DNA of 19,835 nt from UBA1573 sp016794285 (GTDB taxonomy: Bacteria > Pseudomonadota > Alphaproteobacteria > Micavibrionales > Micavibrionaceae), in assembly GCA_016794285.1 (NCBI GenBank), contig JAEUKO010000036.1, positions 1 through 19,835 of the forward strand. Direction: 5' to 3'. The position numbers and the translations under genes were made by a program. A model generated the notes under the pieces. That model had not been told where the DNA came from, made no database searches, and saw only the letters and a program-made list of their open reading frames with translations. Of the stretch, positions 14,120 to 19,835 are shown in pieces. Every line of letters begins with the position of its first letter. Position 1 is the first letter of the stretch.

Positions 14120-15547
14120 CTAACTCGCCAAGGCCCTTTGACCTTTTGATTGGATCTTCTCCAGTATTTCCCGCGCTACCGCTGTTAAGCTATCATCCCG
14201 TGCGCCCATAACAACGATACGGTCCCCTTCTTCAGCGTCGGCAACGAGTTGGGAAATAATATCTTCCCGTTGTGCGAACCACTGCGCTGGAACGTTCAAG
14301 GCTTTCATTTCTTTGACAAAATCCTGTGCCGTGAAGGATTGGTCAGTCGTCCCCCCTAAATACAGAACTTCGGGAATATAGAGCCGATCTTCAAGGGCGA
14401 GATATTGTTGAAAGACTTCGGCTAACTCTTTGTGCATTAGGGATAAAGGACCATAGCCATGAAGTTGAAAAAGAATAAGCACGCGCCCAGAAAATTCATT
14501 CAAGGTAGACAAAGTGGCGGCAATTTTATCAGGGTTATGAGCAAAATCGTCCATCACAGTGACGCCGTTCGCTGTTCCAATGATTTCCATCCGCCGCTTG
14601 ACACCTTGGAAAGACTCCAAAATCCGGCAGGTTTGGAAAAGAGGCGTACCAAGGTAGCTGGCCACAGCAATACACGCCAACGCATTTTCAACGTTATGCT
14701 GCCCGGGAATCATTAGGGACAAGGTGGTCGTCTCCCCTGTTTCCTGATCGCAAATTTCGCATGAAATACCATCTGGCCGAGGGTCCAAATTATGCGCGAC
14801 AAACCGCGCCCCTTCATTTTCAATGCCGAACGTGACGGGAAATCCTGACAAATGTTTCAGCAACTCGGCTGCTATCGGGTTGTCCAGATTAACAATCCGG
14901 TGTTTGGCCCGCGACAAGAAAGCCAAAAAGGCTTGCGATGTTTCTTTGACGGATTTGTGGTCGAGTGAAATATTGGTCAAGACGGCAACAGTCGGTTCAT
15001 AATAGACAACTGATCCATCGCTCTCATCGCATTCGGACACGAAAAGATCAGGGGAGCCAAGAAGGGCGGTTGCGTAGGGCTCGCTCTCCGACACAAAATT
15101 GCGGAATACCGCTCCGTTCATCACCGTTGGATTCCGACCCATTTTCTTGAGAACATAGCCAATCATGCCCGTTGTGGTTGACTTGCCGCTGGTCCCTGCA
15201 ATCCCGATTCTGGTTTCGGCCTTATTAAAGGCCATCGCCAGTAATTCAGCTCTAAGCAGAATAGGGATGCCAAGAGCCCTCGCCCGCTGTACGTCAGGAA
15301 TAGAAACCTCAACCGCTGCCGAGGTGACAAGCGCAGAACAATCCTCAGTTATCCCCGACCCATCTTGAGGAAAAAGCGAAATACCTTGTTTTTGAATAAA
15401 GTCAAATTTCTCTGGTGTACGGCCTTGGTCGTAAGCGCGGTCAGATCCTGAGATCTTCGCTCCTTGTGACTGAAGGATGAGAGCAAGCGGCAACATTCCG
15501 CTCCCCCCAATACCACAAAAAAAATAGGAAGGGGAACTCTCTGTCAT
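14120..15547 (-). CDS. Mur ligase family protein (MurC/Mpl-like)
   Basis: Mur ligases use ATP to join amino acids or peptides to UDP-MurNAc in peptidoglycan synthesis or recycling. The 475-residue protein has the MurC-like nucleotide fold (FFCGIGGSGM at 9-18), the P-loop GTSGKSTTT at 118-126, a CDESDGS catalytic segment, LDHKS, and DDFAHNP. The P-loop differs from the GTHGKTTT of canonical MurC, and the motifs point to a divergent MurC/Mpl branch, so the acceptor or added group is unsure: L-alanine addition or tripeptide recycling are both possible. ATG 15547 is chosen; GTG 15550 and TTG 15553 are in frame and the AGAAGG site at 15563-15558 fits either. It lies 25 bp after the lipoprotein gene, so the two are probably cotranscribed. 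No other mur gene is adjacent. Confidence 0.85.
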   Translation of the reverse strand: MTESSPSYFFCGIGGSGMLPLALILQSQGAKISGSDRAYDQGRTPEKFDFIQKQGISLFPQDGSGITEDCSALVTSAAVEVSIPDVQRARALGIPILLRAELLAMAFNKAETRIGIAGTSGKSTTTGMIGYVLKKMGRNPTVMNGAVFRNFVSESEPYATALLGSPDLFVSECDESDGSVVYYEPTVAVLTNISLDHKSVKETSQAFLAFLSRAKHRIVNLDNPIAAELLKHLSGFPVTFGIENEGARFVAHNLDPRPDGISCEICDQETGETTTLSLMIPGQHNVENALACIAVASYLGTPLFQTCRILESFQGVKRRMEIIGTANGVTVMDDFAHNPDKIAATLSTLNEFSGRVLILFQLHGYGPLSLMHKELAEVFQQYLALEDRLYIPEVLYLGGTTDQSFTAQDFVKEMKALNVPAQWFAQREDIISQLVADAEEGDRIVVMGARDDSLTAVAREILEKIQSKGQRALAS

Positions 15548-15572
15548 CACCAAGAAACCTTCTTCTTAAGTC

Positions 15573-16409
15573 CTAAAACGATGTAGTTGCTGGAAAAATT
15601 GGCTGGGGCAGAGGCCGCGCCGAAGGAACAGAAAGATTCGGTGTACTACTGGCGGATGGAGAAGATTTCCCGTCTTCCTCTTCCAGTTTTTTGACGGAAA
15701 GAACAGATGTTGGCTGTGCACTCGAAGTTTTCTTAGGCTCTGCTACAGGCTTAGCTTCTGAATCAATCGTAACATCCTCCGAAACTTTAGGCGTTTTATC
15801 ACCATAAAATCCGCCTTCAACTGCCGCTTTTCTGGCTTCACGCTCCGCTTCTTGTTGAGCGTCTAGAGCTGCTTGGCGGTCAAACTCTTCTTCTGCTGCT
15901 TTATGACGAGCCGCCAAAGCTGCGTCCCCGGGCTGTTGGGCTACGAATGGCCGCATATCTTCAACCGGAGCATCCTGTGGATTCAGCGCATCTGTGTTGT
16001 AATAGGATGGGAGCAAACTTGGTGTGGCAACGGTGTCCGAAAAATCGACCGTCACAACTTCCGGATACAAATTCTTGGCTCCAGTTTCTACGTCGTAAAG
16101 AAGTCCCAAAGATCCGTTGAGGATATTCAAGGCCGTAGTTGGATTTCCGTGAGGTTCAACATCGAATGACTTTTCTCGGTTGCCTGGAGCCATACAATCT
16201 AAATGAAGGGTCTTAGCAGATTTTTTAATCCAAACGGTTTGGGGAACCCGAATAAAATACTTCATTTCGTTCCCGCCGGACGTGGCCTCACAAGTAACGT
16301 TTGTTGCACCAACGGCCTCAAACTTCACGGGCTGGGAAGACCCATCCACCATCGTGGCGCAGGCAGAGAGTGATAAGCAAAGAACAGCTAATGACAGAGC
16401 GCGTTTCAT
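15573..16409 (-). CDS. Predicted lipoprotein with Ala/Glu/Lys-rich C-terminal half
   Basis: The 278-residue product begins with a lipoprotein signal (MKRALSLAVLCLSLSAC, lipobox LSAC, acylated Cys near residue 17), so it should be membrane-anchored and face the periplasm. The first 130 mature residues resemble a recurring alphaproteobacterial lipoprotein type with CATMVDGSSQ after the Cys and a LYDVETGAKNLYPEV segment near 130-145; the function is unknown. The rest is low complexity: an Ala/Glu/Arg-rich, likely helical stretch (about 185-215), then a Ser/Pro/Lys-rich tail. ATG 16409 is chosen because the signal peptide starts there; a longer in-frame reading to 16493 has no signal. It precedes the Mur ligase gene by 25 bp, which suggests a cell-envelope role. 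Confidence 0.75.
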   Translation of the reverse strand: MKRALSLAVLCLSLSACATMVDGSSQPVKFEAVGATNVTCEATSGGNEMKYFIRVPQTVWIKKSAKTLHLDCMAPGNREKSFDVEPHGNPTTALNILNGSLGLLYDVETGAKNLYPEVVTVDFSDTVATPSLLPSYYNTDALNPQDAPVEDMRPFVAQQPGDAALAARHKAAEEEFDRQAALDAQQEAEREARKAAVEGGFYGDKTPKVSEDVTIDSEAKPVAEPKKTSSAQPTSVLSVKKLEEEDGKSSPSASSTPNLSVPSARPLPQPIFPATTSF

Positions 16410-16527
16410 GAAAAAAATCCCAAAGGAAAAAGAATCTCTCTTCTTCCTAGCGGAAAACGACAGATTCGGCAACCAGCGAAGCAGCTCCTCCAAATATCTC
16501 TACAAGAAAGATGGGGAAAGACCTCAG

Positions 16528-19140
16528 CTAGGCTGCCGATTTGGCATCGGTGTTTTCGGCAGACTTCATAACCTTAAAGTCGAGTTTGCTAGATTTTTCG
16601 CTGACCACAACTGAAGACCCATCGGGAATTTCCCCCTGAAGGATCATTTCAGCCAAGTGGTTTTGCAAATAGGTCTGAATGGCCCGCTTGAGAGGCCGCG
16701 CCCCATAAACAGGATCAAACCCCTTATCTGCCAGCCACAATTTGGCTTTGTCATCAACGGTTAAGGTCACGCGCCGCTGGACCAAGAGTTTCCGCAGATT
16801 TCCCAGTTGAATATCGACAATCCCAGCCATCTGGTCACGCCCCAGCCTCCGGAAAAGCAAAATTTCATCAAGACGGTTAAGGAACTCTGGACGGAAGAAT
16901 TTGCGAACGGCTTCCATAACCTGCGGGCGCACTTTTTCAATATCCTTGCCCTCATCCAAAGCCGCCAAGTGATCGGCCCCAAGGTTAGAAGTCATAATCA
17001 AGACAGTGTTGCTGAAATCCACCGTGCGCCCCTGCCCATCCGTCAACCGTCCGTCATCAAGCACTTGAAGGAGCACATTGAAAACATCAGGGTGGGCTTT
17101 CTCGATTTCATCAAAAAGAACGACTTGATACGGGCGGCGGCGAATAGCCTCGGTCAAAGCCCCGCCCTCTTCATAGCCAACATAACCAGGGGGAGCCCCA
17201 ATCATGCGGGCCACCGAATGCTTTTCCATGTACTCGGACATATCCAGCCGAATAAGGGCCGAATCATCATCAAACAGAAACTCAGCGAGAGCCTTGGTCA
17301 GTTCGGTTTTGCCAACCCCTGTCGGGCCAAGGAAAAGAAACGAACCAATTGGCCGCCGTGGGTCCTGAAGTCCGGCACGGGAACGGCGCACAGCAGCAGC
17401 CACAGCCCCTACGGCTTCCTCCTGACCTACCACACGCGCACGCAGTTTCTTTTCCATGTTCAGAAGTTTTTCGTTTTCCCCTTGCATCATTTTATCAATG
17501 GGAATGCCAGTCCAGCGACTGACAATGCTAGCAATATCATCCGCCGTAACTTCCTCATTGATAAGGTGACGCGCTTCGCTGTTCGCAGCCCCTTCCAAAG
17601 CCTTGCTTAATTCAGGGATTTTGCCGTATTTGAGCTCGCCCGCTTTGGCCCAATTGCCTTCCCGTTCGGCCTGTTCCAATTCGATACGGGCGCGGTCCAA
17701 CTCTTCAGTCAGTTTCTGCCCTTTATTGATTTTTTCTTTTTCAGCCTGCCATTGAGCAGTAAGAACAGCGGATTTCCCTTCAAGGTCTTTTAGTTCGTCT
17801 TCAAGCTTAACCAGCCTATCCTTAGAAGCGGGGTCCGATTCCTTTTTCAAGGCTTCCCGTTCGATTTTAAGCTGAACAATTCGTCGGTCAAATTCGTCAA
17901 TTTCTTCTGGCTTACTGTCCACTTGAATGCGCAGACGCGAAGAGGCCTCATCCACCAAGTCAATTGCTTTATCGGGCAAAAATCGGTCAGTTATATAACG
18001 ATTGGACAATTGCGCAGCGGCGACAATTGCCGCATCGGTAATGCGCACCCCGTGGTGAACCTCGTATTTTTCCTTGAGACCACGAAGAATTGAGATTGTA
18101 TCCTCAACAGTTGGTTCGGTCACAAAGACAGGCTGGAAACGGCGGGCCAGAGCCGCATCTTTTTCGATGTGCTTACGGTATTCATCAAGAGTTGTTGCTC
18201 CGACCATATGCAGCTCTCCCCGCGCCAGAGCTGGCTTGAGCATATTTGAGGCATCCATCGCCCCATCGGCCTTACCCGCACCCACGAGGGTATGGAGTTC
18301 ATCCAGAAAAAGGACGACTTCCCCACTGCTACCGCGAATTTCATCAAGAACTGATTTGAGTCGTTCCTCAAACTCTCCGCGAAACTTGGCACCGGCAACA
18401 AGGGCTCCAAGATCAAGCGACATGAGTCGTTTGTCTCGCAAGGATTCGGGAACATCTCCGTTGACAATTCTTTGCGCCAGCCCTTCGATAATCGCAGTTT
18501 TTCCCACCCCGGGCTCACCAATCAAAACCGGATTGTTCTTGGTTCGGCGCGAGAGAACCTGAACTGTACGGCGAATTTCCTCATCCCGTCCGATCACAGG
18601 GTCAAGCTTGCCTTCTCGCGCCAGTGCCGTCATATCGCGAGCGTATTTATTGAGCGCGTCAAAGTTATCTTCAGCCGTTGCACTATCGGCTGTGCGGCCT
18701 TTGCGCAACTCATTGATAGCTGTGTTCATCTGTCCAGCCGTTACACCAGATTTTTCAAGAACTCCGGTTACATCGGTCGCCTTGGCTAACGTCATGGCTT
18801 GCAAGACCCGCTCAGTGGTCAGAAACTTATCTCCGGCCTTCTCTGACAAAGCCATGGCCGCATCAATCATTTTGGCAAGGTCGGTGGAGAGCCTCATCCC
18901 ACCAGCCCCGGGGCCATCCACTGAGGGCAGTTTGCTCAAAGCTGTTTCAACATCTTTTTTGAGCAGAGCAGGATTTCCCCCTGCCGATTTGACCAAACGC
19001 CCCGTCAGACCATCTTCATCTTCCAACATAACCTTGAGCAAATGTTCTGGTTCAAGGGATTGGTGCTTGGAGCGTGCGGCCAAGGTCTGCGCTTTTTGCA
19101 AAAGAGCCCGAAGTTTTTCGCTAAATTTTTCAAAATCCAT
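16528..19140 (-). CDS. clpB: ATP-dependent chaperone ClpB
   Basis: ClpB is the cytoplasmic Hsp100 disaggregase that works with DnaK to rescue aggregated proteins. The 870-residue product has the complete family architecture: N-terminal Clp repeat domain (about 1-145), first AAA+ domain with Walker A GEPGVGKT at 208-215, the coiled-coil middle domain (about 410-530) that separates ClpB from ClpA/ClpC, and the second AAA+ domain with GPTGVGKT at 605-612. It ends in a short charged tail. AAGGA lies seven bases before ATG 19140. A sigma-32 heat-shock promoter was looked for in the 100-bp upstream gap and not convincingly found. Confidence 0.97.
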   Translation of the reverse strand: MDFEKFSEKLRALLQKAQTLAARSKHQSLEPEHLLKVMLEDEDGLTGRLVKSAGGNPALLKKDVETALSKLPSVDGPGAGGMRLSTDLAKMIDAAMALSEKAGDKFLTTERVLQAMTLAKATDVTGVLEKSGVTAGQMNTAINELRKGRTADSATAEDNFDALNKYARDMTALAREGKLDPVIGRDEEIRRTVQVLSRRTKNNPVLIGEPGVGKTAIIEGLAQRIVNGDVPESLRDKRLMSLDLGALVAGAKFRGEFEERLKSVLDEIRGSSGEVVLFLDELHTLVGAGKADGAMDASNMLKPALARGELHMVGATTLDEYRKHIEKDAALARRFQPVFVTEPTVEDTISILRGLKEKYEVHHGVRITDAAIVAAAQLSNRYITDRFLPDKAIDLVDEASSRLRIQVDSKPEEIDEFDRRIVQLKIEREALKKESDPASKDRLVKLEDELKDLEGKSAVLTAQWQAEKEKINKGQKLTEELDRARIELEQAEREGNWAKAGELKYGKIPELSKALEGAANSEARHLINEEVTADDIASIVSRWTGIPIDKMMQGENEKLLNMEKKLRARVVGQEEAVGAVAAAVRRSRAGLQDPRRPIGSFLFLGPTGVGKTELTKALAEFLFDDDSALIRLDMSEYMEKHSVARMIGAPPGYVGYEEGGALTEAIRRRPYQVVLFDEIEKAHPDVFNVLLQVLDDGRLTDGQGRTVDFSNTVLIMTSNLGADHLAALDEGKDIEKVRPQVMEAVRKFFRPEFLNRLDEILLFRRLGRDQMAGIVDIQLGNLRKLLVQRRVTLTVDDKAKLWLADKGFDPVYGARPLKRAIQTYLQNHLAEMILQGEIPDGSSVVVSEKSSKLDFKVMKSAENTDAKSAA

Positions 19141-19240
19141 GATGAAATCCTTGAGAAGGGGGAGTCTTGTTACCTACTTAAACTCTAATTTAGGAGTCTC
19201 TGAGCCCCACGTCCAGAACAGACATGAAAAATTTGAAAAT

Positions 19241-19835
19241 TTAACGAATTTGAAAAGAGCGTTCCTGAAGCGAAGTAGATCCGGCAAAAAACTTTTGGTA
19301 GGTAGCCTCTGGATTAAAAGAAGGCAGTTCTGTCCGAGTTTGTAAAAACCGAATATCTGTTCCTTCCAGAACCGCACACGTCATGATTCCATGCCTGAAA
19401 ATACCCGTGTCCACGCCAATTTGGTTTCCAGTTGAGAGAGGAACTTCCGAAATTGTATGTCCGTGGACAATCTTTTTTTCTAGAGCACCAGCATGCTTAG
19501 GAAAATCCCGAGCTTTTCTTGACAACCCTGCCAAATAGAGGCCCTCTTGTTTGTCCAAAGGCTTTTCAGGGTCAACCGCCGCATGGACAAACATATATCC
19601 CCCGTTTGTGTAAGAAAACTCGGTGGTGGCTAGAAATTCTTTATGAGAGTCCGGCATGACCGCTACCAACTCGCGTCTTGCGGCCTCAAGATCTGGCGGG
19701 TTAATCATGTAATTACTATGCGGAAAGCGAAGACTATTTGTACTCGAATTCCGCGTTAGGGGGCACAAAACCTCGTAGCTATCTATAGTTTCCATCAACC
19801 CATTGTTCAGAGCCGCAATGGTAAAGGGAGAAAAA
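19241..19835 (-). CDS. Calcineurin-like serine/threonine phosphatase, 5' end outside the window
   Basis: The reading frame is open to the window edge, so only the C-terminal part (about 198 codons) is visible. It carries the distal half of the PPP-type metallophosphatase pattern: a NNGLMETIDSYEV segment near the edge, MFVHAAVDP, the metal-binding VHGHT motif, and GVDTG followed by a LEG strand. The N-terminal catalytic motifs (GDxHG, GDxxDRG, GNHE) would lie beyond 19835 and cannot be checked. Such enzymes are bacterial Ser/Thr protein phosphatases or related phosphohydrolases. The first in-frame start codons inside the window (TTG 19798, ATG 19795) would give a protein without its active site, so the true start is almost certainly outside. 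It reads towards clpB across a 100-bp gap. Confidence 0.8.
   Translation of the reverse strand, partial: FSPFTIAALNNGLMETIDSYEVLCPLTRNSSTNSLRFPHSNYMINPPDLEAARRELVAVMPDSHKEFLATTEFSYTNGGYMFVHAAVDPEKPLDKQEGLYLAGLSRKARDFPKHAGALEKKIVHGHTISEVPLSTGNQIGVDTGIFRHGIMTCAVLEGTDIRFLQTRTELPSFNPEATYQKFFAGSTSLQERSFQIR

Noticed and set aside
16410..16527. Terminator or promoter between clpB and the lipoprotein gene
   Set aside because: No stable hairpin with a T run is present. A TTGCCG-17 bp-TAGGAA pair is too weak to call.
16807..17610. Long plus-strand open frame opposite clpB
   Set aside because: It is antisense to the conserved second AAA+ domain of ClpB and shows no family signature.
19141..19240. Heat-shock (sigma-32) promoter for clpB
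   Set aside because: No convincing -35/-10 pair of that type with suitable spacing was found in the gap. The promoter may lie further upstream or be too divergent to recognise.
19230..19256. Direct repeat AATTTGAAAA at 19230-19239 and 19247-19256
   Set aside because: It is AT-rich and short, spans the phosphatase stop codon, and is likely fortuitous.
18608..19345. Plus-strand open frame of 245 codons opposite the clpB 5' end and the phosphatase 3' end
   Set aside because: It runs across two well-supported minus-strand genes, and its composition is typical of a shadow frame.

Overview
The window looks like a chromosomal stretch of an alphaproteobacterium of moderate GC. The evidence is the gene order rimP-nusA-ylxR-infB-rbfA, a YlxR protein fused to an L7Ae-like domain, an alphaproteobacterial-type IF2 N-terminus, and stand-alone Tad-type genes. 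The lineage cannot be fixed further from sequence alone; the uncharacterised 528-residue protein hints weakly at Micavibrio-like or Rhodospirillales-like relatives.

Positions 1-6016 hold the classic transcription/translation operon. A short leader carries a terminator-like hairpin (rimP-leader type). It is followed by rimP, nusA, ylxR (rnpM-like), infB and rbfA, which overlap or nearly touch. Together they cover 30S maturation (RimP, RbfA), transcription elongation and antitermination (NusA), an RNA-binding partner (YlxR) and initiation (IF2).

In many relatives rbfA is followed directly by truB. Here about 3.4 kb of other genes lies between them: a periplasmic solute-binding protein in an AT-rich segment, a TauE/SafE-type permease, and a convergent 528-residue protein of unknown function with its own strong promoter. 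The solute-binding gene is bracketed by a perfect 16-bp direct repeat made of the last bases of rbfA, which looks like an insertion scar or attachment-like duplication.

Positions 9417-11608 resume the housekeeping block with truB and rpsO, a strong terminator, and mazG. pnp, the usual neighbour of rpsO, is not present. After about 270 bp containing dispersed palindromic repeats and an AT-rich upstream region, 11876-14113 encodes a compact three-gene set of Tad-type secreted or pilus-associated membrane proteins (one TadG-like, two TadE-like) without the rest of a tad locus.

The right end is on the minus strand, read right to left: a metallophosphatase cut by the window edge, the ClpB disaggregase, a lipoprotein, and a MurC/Mpl-like Mur ligase that is probably cotranscribed with the lipoprotein. 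The Mur ligase converges on the Tad genes with a 6-bp gap.

No rRNA, tRNA, CRISPR array or complete insertion sequence was seen. The points most worth a second look are the repeat-bracketed insertion after rbfA, the uncharacterised 528-residue protein, the orphan Tad trio, and the lipoprotein/Mur ligase pair.
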